A stretch of 8,912 bases of DNA from Deltaproteobacteria bacterium (GCA_016784945.1 JADHTP010000114.1:1-8912); one strand, 5' to 3'; shown: positions 1 to 7,279, counted from the stretch's first letter. Notes: generated by a model from the letters alone, not told the origin. A program made the numbers and translations.

Positions 1-1178
1 GGAGTGGCCGACACGTACACCGTGAGGCCCCGACGCTGGTCGAATTCCTGGAATGACAGGGGTCGGTTGTCCATGGCCGAAGGCAGCCTGAATCCGAAGT
101 CCACCAGCGTGGCCTTGCGGGACTGGTCGCCACGGTACATTCCGATGACCTGGGGTACGGTGAGGTGGCTTTCGTCCAGGACGCACAGGAAGTTATCCTG
201 GAAGTAGTCCAGCAGGGTAGGGGGCGCCTCCCCCTCGCCCCGTCCCGTCATGTGGCGCGAGTAGTTTTCGATTCCCGAAACGCTGCCGAACTGCTCCAGG
301 GACTCCAGGTCCGCCAGGGTGCGTTGCTCCAGCCGTGCGGATTCCAGCACCTTTCCCTGGTCGTTCAGCAGCTTGAGCCGGGTTTCCAGTTCCTCGCTGA
401 TGGCCACGATGGCCGTCTTCAGGCGCTCCGGCGTGGTGACATAGTGGCTGTTGGGATAGATGGCCACCCTTCCAAGGCGGCGTTGCTCTTTCCCCGTAAT
501 CGGGTCGAACTCCCGGATGCCCTCCACCGTGTCGCCGAACAGGTCGACGCGGACGGCGGCGCTTTCCTCGTAGGGCGGGAAAATCTCCACAACGTCCCCA
601 CGGACCCTGAAGGTGCCCCGCTCGAAACCCATGTCGTTCCGGGTGTACTGCACGTCCACCAGATGACGCAGAAGCTCGTCACGGTCGCAGTCCCCGCCTT
701 CTTCCAGGAATATCAGCAGACCGTGATAGGCCTCGGCCGAGCCCAGGCCGTAGATACACGACACCGACGCTACGATCAGAACGTCGTCCCGTTCGAACAG
801 GACCCGCGTGGCGGAGTGCCGCATGCGGTCGATTTCGTCGTTGATCCTGCTGTCCTTTTCGATGAAAAGGTCCGACGACGGCACGTAGGCCTCGGGCTGG
901 TAGTAGTCGTAGTAGCTGACGAAGTATTCCACGGCGTTGTCGGGAAAGAACTGTTTGAACTCGCCGTACAGTTGCGCGGCCAGGGTCTTGTTGGGCGCCA
1001 TCACCAGGGTGGGCCGGTTGGTGGCGGCCACCAGGTTGGCGATAGCAAAGGTCTTGCCCGATCCCGTGACGCCCAGCAGCACCTGGTCCCGCCGCCCGTC
1101 GTTGACCCCGGCAACAAGGCGCTCGATGGCCGGTATCTGGTCGCCGGCCGGCTGGAACTCGGAATGGAGCTTGAACAT
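1..1178 (-). CDS. uvrB: UvrB, excinuclease ABC subunit B (N-terminal 392 residues; 3' end outside window)
   Basis: UvrB is the DNA-damage verification helicase of nucleotide excision repair. It is loaded by UvrA, opens the strands at a lesion and recruits UvrC. I translated the frame codon by codon and it is open without interruption from ATG 1178 to the window edge. It begins MFKLHSEFQPAGDQ, as is typical of the family. Walker A is GVTGSGKT (residues 36-43). The aromatic beta-hairpin that clamps DNA is YYDYYQPEAYVP (89-100). The DESH helicase box lies at 335-338, and the fragment ends within TVYVSATP. Full-length UvrB is about 670 residues, so roughly 40% is missing beyond position 1. The start lies 11 nt after the deaminase stop, and a purine-rich GAG stretch overlapping that stop may serve as ribosome binding site. 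It is therefore probably the third gene of the minus-strand run. Identity is near certain. Confidence 0.98.
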   Translation of the reverse strand, partial: MFKLHSEFQPAGDQIPAIERLVAGVNDGRRDQVLLGVTGSGKTFAIANLVAATNRPTLVMAPNKTLAAQLYGEFKQFFPDNAVEYFVSYYDYYQPEAYVPSSDLFIEKDSRINDEIDRMRHSATRVLFERDDVLIVASVSCIYGLGSAEAYHGLLIFLEEGGDCDRDELLRHLVDVQYTRNDMGFERGTFRVRGDVVEIFPPYEESAAVRVDLFGDTVEGIREFDPITGKEQRRLGRVAIYPNSHYVTTPERLKTAIVAISEELETRLKLLNDQGKVLESARLEQRTLADLESLEQFGSVSGIENYSRHMTGRGEGEAPPTLLDYFQDNFLCVLDESHLTVPQVIGMYRGDQSRKATLVDFGFRLPSAMDNRPLSFQEFDQRRGLTVYVSAT

Positions 1179-1189
1179 GGGTCTCAGCT

Positions 1190-2395
1190 CTACGGCGCCC
1201 AGTCCACCACCTCATCGTAGTAGTCGATGATCTTGCGGACGTAGTCACGTTTTTCGGTGTAGGACCCGGGATAGAAGCTGCGTTTGAATCCGTAGATGAT
1301 GATGTGCTTCAACTCCTTGGTGGAAATGCCGAAATGCTTGATGGCCCGCATGATTTCCTTTGTGACCGTGGTGTTGGAAATGAGGCGGTTGTCCGTGCAC
1401 AGCGTGGTGGAAAGGCGGCGGCGACGCATGTCACGGAAGGCGTGCCTGGACAGGTCCTTCAGGCGGGGGTTGGTCTGGAGGTTGCTGGTCAGGCAGACCT
1501 CAACGGTGATCCGCCGGTCCGCGATGTATTCGGCCAGCGCCCGCACGTACTCCGCCTTGTCCTTGATTTCCGGGTTCTTGATCATGCGCGGGTTGACCAG
1601 GTAGTAACCGTGGCCGATGCGATCCGCGTGGAGGTCCGTGATGGCCTGGAAGATGGATTCCGGGCCATAGGCCTCGCCGGCGTGGACGGTCTTTTTCAGA
1701 AAGTTCCTGTGGGCGAACTCGTAGGCCCGCCGGTGATCCTCCGCCGGAAAACCCCTCTCCCGTCCCGCGAGGTCGAAACCCGTGATGGGAATCCCCCGCT
1801 TGTCACGGATGGACACGGCGGCCTGGGCCAGTTCCAGTGATCCCAACCCGTAGACCATTTTCGACGGCGAAAACGGATGGACCCGGCAGATGTCCTTGTA
1901 ATAGAGGCTCATCTGGGGATTGAAGTAACGCAACGCGCACACGGTGATGGCGTAGTGGAACTCCGGTTCACGGCCATCCCGGACCTCTTTCCGTCGGTTC
2001 GCCTTGCGGGCGGCGCTGGACAGTCCCCTATTCACGGCCCGCAGCACGGCTGTCATGTCCATCTTCTTGCTGGCGTGCAACTGGGGTGCGAAGCGCATCT
2101 CGAAATAGCGGACCCCCTCGTCGAAGTTGTCCTCGGCCAGTTCACAGGCGATGCGTTCCAGTGATTCCGGGTCCTGCATCACGGCCACGGTGTACTGGAA
2201 CCCCTTGAGGTATTCGGTCAGGCTGGAATAGCGATCCTTGAAGACGAGCCTGCGCAGCCCCGTCTTGGTCCGCGAAGGCAGCCTGACGTCCCTCTCGCGG
2301 GCCAGTTCGATAAGGGTCCCCAGACGCAGGGAGCCGTCGAGGTGCACGTGCAGGTCCGTCTTGGGCAGTGCCCGGATGAGTTTTTCAGTTACCAT
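1190..2395 (-). CDS. Adenosine deaminase family protein (enlarged, TDN variant)
   Basis: This is a zinc-dependent purine deaminase of the A_deaminase family, expected to convert adenosine or deoxyadenosine to inosine in the cytoplasm. Numbering is from ATG 2395 (401 aa). Visible motifs are HVHLDGS (zinc ligands H16 and H18), GFDLAG (206-211), TVHAGEAYGPES (zinc H238, catalytic E241), RIGHG (H262), CLTSNLQT, and CTDNRL (zinc D335). The usual second Asp of TDD, which contacts the substrate, is Asn336; I recall TDN variants in other bacterial deaminases. The protein is about 65-70 residues longer than E. coli Add. The extra length is mainly about 40 residues between about 125 and 195, plus about 14 after RIGHG. 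A GTG at 2419, overlapping the upstream gene, would add eight residues. I prefer the ATG because the HxH motif then sits at the usual distance from the start. The gene lies 10 nt after the AAA+ gene. An aminodeoxyfutalosine or other purine deaminase activity cannot be excluded. Confidence 0.92.
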   Translation of the reverse strand: MVTEKLIRALPKTDLHVHLDGSLRLGTLIELARERDVRLPSRTKTGLRRLVFKDRYSSLTEYLKGFQYTVAVMQDPESLERIACELAEDNFDEGVRYFEMRFAPQLHASKKMDMTAVLRAVNRGLSSAARKANRRKEVRDGREPEFHYAITVCALRYFNPQMSLYYKDICRVHPFSPSKMVYGLGSLELAQAAVSIRDKRGIPITGFDLAGRERGFPAEDHRRAYEFAHRNFLKKTVHAGEAYGPESIFQAITDLHADRIGHGYYLVNPRMIKNPEIKDKAEYVRALAEYIADRRITVEVCLTSNLQTNPRLKDLSRHAFRDMRRRRLSTTLCTDNRLISNTTVTKEIMRAIKHFGISTKELKHIIIYGFKRSFYPGSYTEKRDYVRKIIDYYDEVVDWAP

Positions 2396-2405
2396 GATAT
2401 TTCCA

Positions 2406-4487
2406 TCAGTCCTCTTCACGCTTCAGGCCACGGAACAGCCGTCCGGAGGCCCGGCACTCGGCCTCGGCCGCCGACACGATATGATCCGTAGTGATGAGCA
2501 GTCCGTCCCGGGCCGCCTTGTAGGCCGCGCGCAGGATGGCATTCTTGATATTACCACCCGACAGTTCGAAGCTTTCGCCCACCAGGTCCCAGTCGATGTC
2601 GTCGGCCAGTGGGCATTCCCGGGGGATGAGGGCGCGCCAGATACTGGTCCGGTGCGCACTGTCGGGAAAGGGAAACCGGATCTTGAACTGGATCCGTCGT
2701 TCGAAGGCCTTGTCCATGTTCTTTTCGAGGTTGGTGGTCAGGACCACGATGCCGTCGAAGCGTTCGATCTCCTGCATCAGGAGGTTCACTTCCATGTTGC
2801 TGAAGCGGTCCACCGACGTTTCCACCTTGACGCGTTTGGTAAAGAGGGCGTCGGCCTCGTCGAACAGGAGGATGGAGTTGTTGGCCCGGGCCGTGCTGAA
2901 AATCCGCTCGATGTTCTTTTCCGTTTCACCGATGTACTTGGACATGACCCGGGGGATGCTGATCTGGTAGATGTTCTGGCCCAGTGCCTCGGCCAGGATC
3001 TCCGCGCAAAGGGTCTTGCCAGTACCAGGGTCGCCCACGAACAGGCAGCAAAGCCCCTTGCCAGTGGCCAGTCGTTTCCCGAAGCCCCACCGCGTCATGA
3101 TGAAGGTCTTGTGACGGGCGGCGTCCAGGACCTCTTCAACAGCCGACTTTTCCCGCTTCGGAAGGACGAGGTCGTCCATGGTCAGACGCACCCGCCTCTT
3201 CTTCGAGTATTCCTCCATGTCGGCCCGGACCTGTGCCCAGGCGCCCGCGGTCAGGTCGTCCTGGCCAACCGATGCCGCCCCCCGGGAAGAGGCCAGCTCG
3301 CGGGCCACGGCCACGGCGTTGCGGATCTGCCCGCCGGTAAATTCGAAGGTCAATGCCAGGCCGGGGATGTCGACCTCCTTTGCGGGACCTGCCGAACCGT
3401 GTTCCAGATGGACCCTCCACAAGGCCTCACGCTGTCCCCCGTCGGGGACCTCGAATTCCACCTGGTAGGCAATATAGCGTTCCAGGGACGGGTCCAGGCG
3501 TCGCGGGTCGCTGGTCAGCAGGAAGACGTGACCATCGTGGGATTCCAGCTTTTCATACAGCCCCGGAATACGGGGGTTCTTTTGTGAAAAGATCGTCTCG
3601 CAATTATCGAAGGCCAGGATGACGCCGCGCATCCGCGCATCGAAAAAGAGGGCATCCAGGGTTTCACCGAAGGCGCCTTCCTCCACGGACAGTCGGGCGG
3701 AATCCACGGTCAGCAGGGGTCGTCCGGACCGCATGGCGGCCACGTCGGCAAACAGGCTTTTGCCCGTGCCGGGAGGACCGAACAGTCCCATGACCAGGCC
3801 CCGGCCCTCCATGACCTTCAGGGCCTCGTCCCGTACGCCCTCGTCCATCACCAGGTCGGAAACGGACGCGTGGGGCCGCGTAAGCCGGCAAAGGGACGCG
3901 ATGGTCTTGTCCACGTGCTCGTGGCCCAGGATGAAGTTTTCAACACCGTCGGGTATGGACACTTCCTGGGCCGGCAGGGTGTCCGACGTGGCGTCCCGGG
4001 GAACCGAAAGCCGGATAAGGCGCCCACCCACGAGCCGTGAAGTGGGGACGAAGAGGTCCCTCGCCCCCAGGCGGTCCAGCCGGTTCTGGAACAGGACGCT
4101 GACCAGGAAATCCACGTCTACATAATCAAGCAGGACGTTGTCCTTGAAACGCGCGATCCGTTTACGGAAGGAGGCGTCCAGGGAAGGAACCAGCGACAGC
4201 CGCAGGATGCACGCCTCGGCAGCGGACAGTTCGTAACGGGTGGAAAGGGCATCTATGGCCACCTCGCCACCGGCCTTCCTGGATTGCGCCGCTATGGAGG
4301 CCATTTCCGTCTCGGCCTGCTCGGCGCCGGTCAGGAAGGATCGGACATGTTCCTCTCGGTCGTCACCGAAGTCCAGGGCCGTCCTGTGGTCCACGAGGCA
4401 TTCAGCCCAGCGACACATGGCGTCCAGGTAGCTCAGGTTGAATTCCCGACTCCCCGCCTCGGACCTGTTCCGGTCTTTCGCAGCCAT
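2406..4487 (-). CDS. Tandem AAA+ ATPase with N-terminal helical region, Afp15/eCIS-ATPase-like layout
   Basis: A 693-residue soluble protein with two AAA+ modules after a roughly 190-residue helical, winged-helix-like N-terminus (ELSAAEACILRLSLVPSLD near 86-104). Module 1 has Walker A GPPGTGKS (237-244), but its Walker B reads ILAFDNC (290-296) with Asn at the catalytic Glu position, and it has only one Arg (R337) at the finger site. It may bind but not hydrolyse ATP. Module 2 looks active: Walker A GDPGTGKT (485-492), Walker B LLFDEAD (540-546), sensor-1 N586, arginine fingers R597/R598, and sensor-2 region ELSGGNIKNA (641-650). The N-terminal pattern and the GGNIKNA ending resemble ATPases found with extracellular contractile injection systems (Afp15/PVC15 type), but no injection-system structural gene is present here. 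The substrate is unknown. It is the first gene of the minus-strand run, and its stop is 10 nt before the deaminase start. No Shine-Dalgarno is evident at its ATG. Confidence 0.93.
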   Translation of the reverse strand: MAAKDRNRSEAGSREFNLSYLDAMCRWAECLVDHRTALDFGDDREEHVRSFLTGAEQAETEMASIAAQSRKAGGEVAIDALSTRYELSAAEACILRLSLVPSLDASFRKRIARFKDNVLLDYVDVDFLVSVLFQNRLDRLGARDLFVPTSRLVGGRLIRLSVPRDATSDTLPAQEVSIPDGVENFILGHEHVDKTIASLCRLTRPHASVSDLVMDEGVRDEALKVMEGRGLVMGLFGPPGTGKSLFADVAAMRSGRPLLTVDSARLSVEEGAFGETLDALFFDARMRGVILAFDNCETIFSQKNPRIPGLYEKLESHDGHVFLLTSDPRRLDPSLERYIAYQVEFEVPDGGQREALWRVHLEHGSAGPAKEVDIPGLALTFEFTGGQIRNAVAVARELASSRGAASVGQDDLTAGAWAQVRADMEEYSKKRRVRLTMDDLVLPKREKSAVEEVLDAARHKTFIMTRWGFGKRLATGKGLCCLFVGDPGTGKTLCAEILAEALGQNIYQISIPRVMSKYIGETEKNIERIFSTARANNSILLFDEADALFTKRVKVETSVDRFSNMEVNLLMQEIERFDGIVVLTTNLEKNMDKAFERRIQFKIRFPFPDSAHRTSIWRALIPRECPLADDIDWDLVGESFELSGGNIKNAILRAAYKAARDGLLITTDHIVSAAEAECRASGRLFRGLKREED

Positions 4488-4493
4488 GGCACA

Positions 4494-4522
4494 AACTTAC
4501 TCGCCAACCCCAGGCAGGTCAA
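4494..4522 (-). promoter_or_regulatory. Candidate sigma70-type promoter for the AAA+/deaminase/uvrB run
   Basis: Read on the minus strand there is TTGACC (4517-4522), a 17-nt spacer, then TAAGTT (4494-4499). The -35 matches 5 of 6 consensus bases and the -10 only 3 of 6. The predicted start of transcription falls at or within a base or two of ATG 4487. That would give a leaderless mRNA and fits the absence of a Shine-Dalgarno there. This is pattern matching only; another promoter further upstream is possible. Confidence 0.3.
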
Positions 4523-4576
4523 TACGACCCGCCTTTCCCCCGGGGAGCCCACGGAACCCCGGTGTTATGGAAGGCT

Positions 4577-4599
4577 GGGACTTTATCCGCTATAGTCCC
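4577..4599 (+). promoter_or_regulatory. Candidate -10 element overlapped by an inverted repeat, upstream of the M1 peptidase
   Basis: TATAGT at 4591-4596 is a good -10 element for the plus strand, but no convincing -35 lies 16-18 nt upstream (TGGAAG at 4568-4573 is the nearest, 3 of 6). A perfect 6-bp inverted repeat, GGGACT (4577-4582) and AGTCCC (4594-4599) with an 11-nt centre, covers the -10. This is the geometry expected of a repressor operator or an activator-dependent promoter. A 6-bp arm can arise by chance in GC-rich DNA, so confidence is low. Confidence 0.3.
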
Positions 4600-4613
4600 G
4601 CCTGCGCGCTTTG

Positions 4614-6641
4614 ATGGAGACGAAATTGAGTCGTTGCCTCAACCTGCTGCTCATGCTGACATGCGCCCTGGCCCTTTCCCTGGACCCAAGGGACGCCAGA
4701 GGCTCGCCGGGCGAAGTGGACGCCACCGAACTGGCGGCCTACGACCTGGCCATGAAGACATTCTGGGGACGGATCGACCCGTCATCGAAAAACCCCATTA
4801 AGTCCCATCGCGAACTGCGGCGGAGCATCCCCATCCTGTTCGACTGGAACCCCTGGGACTACTACGGCCAGCGTGGACATCATTTCCAGGGAGACATACT
4901 CATCGACACCGGTACGGGGGACATGGCCGGCACCATCACCGTCGACGTGGTGGTCAACGGCAACGATCACGAAAGCCTGTATTTCTGGACCGGTCTTCCC
5001 GTCACCGCCGTTCGCGACGGGGACGGCCTGGACGTGGCCTTCGAAGAGACCTACAGCTGGGGGATCAAGCTCACCCGGCTGGACCTGGTCCAGCCACCGG
5101 CCGACGGCGCAGAGCTCAGTTTCGCCTTCGACATGGAAGGGGTGCCCGAATGCGCATACGCAGGCGTCATCTCCGTGCACCTGTGCGCATTTTCCGACAT
5201 CTCCTACCTGGCCATGAGCCTGTTCCTTCCCGGTTCCCTGGCCGGTGACTTCGCCACTTTCGACCTGAACGTCACGGTGCCCGAAGGCCTGACCGTGGCG
5301 TCGTCGGGTGTCAACGCCGGGATGACGCCGGCCGATCTGGAGGGACACGAGGTCCATCACCTGATCCAGGACTTTCCCACCGAGGCCCACAGCATGGTCC
5401 TGGCCAAGTACCGGACCTGGGACGTTCCCTACGAGGAAAAGACCATCAGCGTTCACACCGTGGACAACCCCCTCATCGACTTCATCGTTCCAGGCGTGCT
5501 CACCGACATGAGGGACATCCTGAGCTTCTTTGCCGACCAGTTCGGGGCCTTCCAGTTCCCCAAGATGGAGGCGGCTCAGATCACCCAGGACGCCGGCGCC
5601 GCATTCGGGTGGCCCGCACTCCTGTGGATTCCCGACACCATGTTCCTCATGGGGGGCAGTTCCGGGGGCTCCATGGAGTCCAACCACCGGACGGCCCTCT
5701 TTGCCCACGAGCTGGGTCACCAGTGGTTCCCTGACATGCTCAAGTCCGACGATCCTTATGGCAGTGCCTGGCTGTCCGAGGGCTGGGCCGAATTTTCGTC
5801 CATCTATTACATGTCGCAGGAAAACGGCGAGGACTACCTGGAAGGGGTCTTCGACTACTATGGCATGCTGTACCAGTACTTCGCGGCCCCGCACCCGAAG
5901 GACTACGGGCTCACGTCCGAGGAAACGGGCGACCTCGGGCAGAACGACGGCTGGCTGTACCAGATCAATACCTATTACAAGGGTGCGGTGATAGCCAACA
6001 CCATCCGGCAGGTCATCGGGCAGACCGCCTTCATCAAGGGGCTGCGCAACCTCTACAACGACTACGCGGGAAAGGACGACTACTACGACACCGGCACCCT
6101 GCAGGTCTATTTCCAGGATGCCTGGGGCGGGGACCTCCAGTGGTTGTTCGACCAGTGGATCTACGGTACGGGCTATCCCATCTACAAGGTCCACGTGACG
6201 CGCACCGAGGGTGAACAGGGCCAGGCGCAGGCCAGCGTCCGCGTGGAAAGGACCGGCAACGAGCCGGGCCGGGTGTTCGACATGCCCGCCACCATCCAAC
6301 TGGTGACCCTGGACGGCGACGTGGACAACAAGGAATGGATCGACCAGGACGACGCGACATTCACCTGGGACGTGGATTCGCGGCTCGTGAGGGTCCGTTT
6401 CGACCCGGACAGGACCTTCATCAAGCGGGTGGTCCCCGGGCTGCCCGGCGACGTGGACCTGTCAGGCGAGGTGGACGGTATAGACCTCATCTACACCGCC
6501 TGGGGACAGGAAGGCCTCATCGGCCAGTCACCCAACTTCCTGCCCTGGGTGGACTTCGATGGCGACGGTGTGGTGGGGACGGTGGAATTGGAGCAGGTGA
6601 CCGGGAACTTCGGCGACACCAGCCAGGAGGTGGCGTTATGA
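4614..6641 (+). CDS. Exported M1-family metallopeptidase with C-terminal dockerin module
   Basis: A predicted secreted zinc peptidase of 675 residues (numbering from ATG 4614). An N-terminal hydrophobic run (LNLLLMLTCALAL) after a basic start looks like a Sec signal peptide. A beta-rich N-domain follows. The gluzincin core has HELGH (365-369) and the third zinc ligand E389 in WLSEGWAEF. NTYYKGA (near 452-458) carries the catalytic Tyr, and QWIYGTGYP is also typical of M1 enzymes. Two features are unusual. HExxH to Glu spans 19 residues where M1 enzymes usually have 18. Where GxMEN is expected the protein reads GAAFG (328-332). The last 65 residues hold two calcium-loop motifs: DVDLSGEVDGID (613-624), with acidic or Ser residues at EF-hand positions 1, 3, 5, 7, 9 and 12, and DFDGDGVVGTVE (647-658). 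Together these make a dockerin-like module. The start is uncertain: TTG 4626 has GGAG six nt upstream, while ATG 4614 has no Shine-Dalgarno. The gene is coupled to the next one by an ATGA overlap. Confidence 0.93.
   Translation: METKLSRCLNLLLMLTCALALSLDPRDARGSPGEVDATELAAYDLAMKTFWGRIDPSSKNPIKSHRELRRSIPILFDWNPWDYYGQRGHHFQGDILIDTGTGDMAGTITVDVVVNGNDHESLYFWTGLPVTAVRDGDGLDVAFEETYSWGIKLTRLDLVQPPADGAELSFAFDMEGVPECAYAGVISVHLCAFSDISYLAMSLFLPGSLAGDFATFDLNVTVPEGLTVASSGVNAGMTPADLEGHEVHHLIQDFPTEAHSMVLAKYRTWDVPYEEKTISVHTVDNPLIDFIVPGVLTDMRDILSFFADQFGAFQFPKMEAAQITQDAGAAFGWPALLWIPDTMFLMGGSSGGSMESNHRTALFAHELGHQWFPDMLKSDDPYGSAWLSEGWAEFSSIYYMSQENGEDYLEGVFDYYGMLYQYFAAPHPKDYGLTSEETGDLGQNDGWLYQINTYYKGAVIANTIRQVIGQTAFIKGLRNLYNDYAGKDDYYDTGTLQVYFQDAWGGDLQWLFDQWIYGTGYPIYKVHVTRTEGEQGQAQASVRVERTGNEPGRVFDMPATIQLVTLDGDVDNKEWIDQDDATFTWDVDSRLVRVRFDPDRTFIKRVVPGLPGDVDLSGEVDGIDLIYTAWGQEGLIGQSPNFLPWVDFDGDGVVGTVELEQVTGNFGDTSQEVAL
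6625..6630 (+). promoter_or_regulatory. Strong Shine-Dalgarno (AGGAGG) for the lipoprotein gene
   Basis: AGGAGG lies seven nt before ATG 6638, inside the last codons of the peptidase gene. With the ATGA stop/start overlap (6638-6641) this fixes the lipoprotein start. The same open frame extends upstream into the peptidase gene, but that extension is only a shadow. The arrangement implies coupled translation and similar production of the two proteins. Confidence 0.85.
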
Positions 6642-7279
6642 AGACGATCAGACGAAACCTGACACTGATGATGGCCTTTGGAACCCTGGTGACGATGAGC
6701 GCCTGCGACTCCGGCGACGCCCGCCCCTCAATGGACGCCATGGACATCGGGCCAGCCACGGACCTGCTGGTCGATGCAGGTGAGCCCGACTCGGGGTACG
6801 ACCCGGGTTACTACAACCCCGACGTGCCCCATGACACTCTGCAGTTGCAGCCGGTGATCTCCAGCCCTTCCATTCGTTTCGAAATGGCCGGGCGCGACGG
6901 CAAGACCGTGCTCATCAACCTGGTGGCCCGGGACCTGGGCCAGGTATACGGAATCGCCCTTCAGGTGGAATTTCCCGCGGCTGACTTTGCCTTTGACGGC
7001 ATGGACATGGAAGCGCTCTTCGGAACCGCGGGAACCCAGGCGCTGTACCTGGCCGACGTCATGGCGCCCGGCCGCCTGGCCGTGGGCATGACACACCTCG
7101 GCTCCGGCAAGGAAAAGGAAAAGAACCTCGAAGGCGACGTCAAGATTGCCGTGCTGCGCCTGCTCCCGACCACCGGGAAGGAAGGGACGTTGTCGTTCTT
7201 CGAGCCTAGATGCCTGACCGTGGGAAGAAAGCTCGACAAGGTGGAAGCCGACTACCTGCCCGCCCTCGTCTATCCCTGA
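6638..7279 (+). CDS. Lipoprotein with cohesin-like domain, putative anchor for the dockerin peptidase
   Basis: A 213-residue predicted lipoprotein. A basic start (MKTIRRN) and hydrophobic stretch lead to the lipobox MSAC, with lipidated Cys23. Residues 24-77 form an acidic, Pro/Asp/Gly-rich linker suited to surface display. Residues about 78-200 look like a cohesin: TVLINLVARDLG then VYGIALQVEFPAADFAF fits the pattern in which a beta-strand is followed by 'yG.qf.leyDp..l.f'. Next come GRLAVGMTHLGS and a strand KIAVLRLLP before GTLSFFEP, as in the 'a.ltFkv...G.t.lsf' ending of cohesins. Cohesins bind dockerins, and the overlapping upstream gene encodes one, so the likely role is tethering the peptidase to the membrane. 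Asp at +2 would retain an E. coli lipoprotein in the inner membrane; that rule may not hold here. The domain call is from pattern, not alignment. The alternative is an unrelated beta-sandwich lipoprotein. Confidence 0.88.
   Translation: MKTIRRNLTLMMAFGTLVTMSACDSGDARPSMDAMDIGPATDLLVDAGEPDSGYDPGYYNPDVPHDTLQLQPVISSPSIRFEMAGRDGKTVLINLVARDLGQVYGIALQVEFPAADFAFDGMDMEALFGTAGTQALYLADVMAPGRLAVGMTHLGSGKEKEKNLEGDVKIAVLRLLPTTGKEGTLSFFEPRCLTVGRKLDKVEADYLPALVYP

Noticed and set aside
165..1220. 351-codon open frame on the plus strand
   Set aside because: Exactly antisense to uvrB, which reads cleanly through all helicase motifs.
679..1248. 189-codon minus-strand frame spanning the uvrB start
   Set aside because: Arg-rich out-of-frame reading of uvrB. 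The true frame starts at 1178.
2238..3587. 449-codon open frame on the plus strand
   Set aside because: Antisense to the 5' end of the deaminase gene and the 3' half of the AAA+ gene, both verified by motifs. No recognisable domain.
4656..4664. Possible lipobox in the peptidase signal (MLTC)
   Set aside because: Thr directly before Cys does not fit the usual Gly/Ala/Ser rule. An ordinary Sec signal peptide is more likely.
4782..6299. 505-codon open frame on the minus strand, antisense to the peptidase
   Set aside because: Low-complexity, His/Gly/Val-rich product with no family motifs, and the plus strand carries a clear M1 peptidase. Such frames arise from GC-ending codons in GC-rich genes.
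6335..6637. Upstream extension of the lipoprotein reading frame
   Set aside because: It overlaps the dockerin-coding end of the peptidase gene and is Arg/Gly-rich. ATG 6638 has AGGAGG and opens a signal peptide with lipobox.
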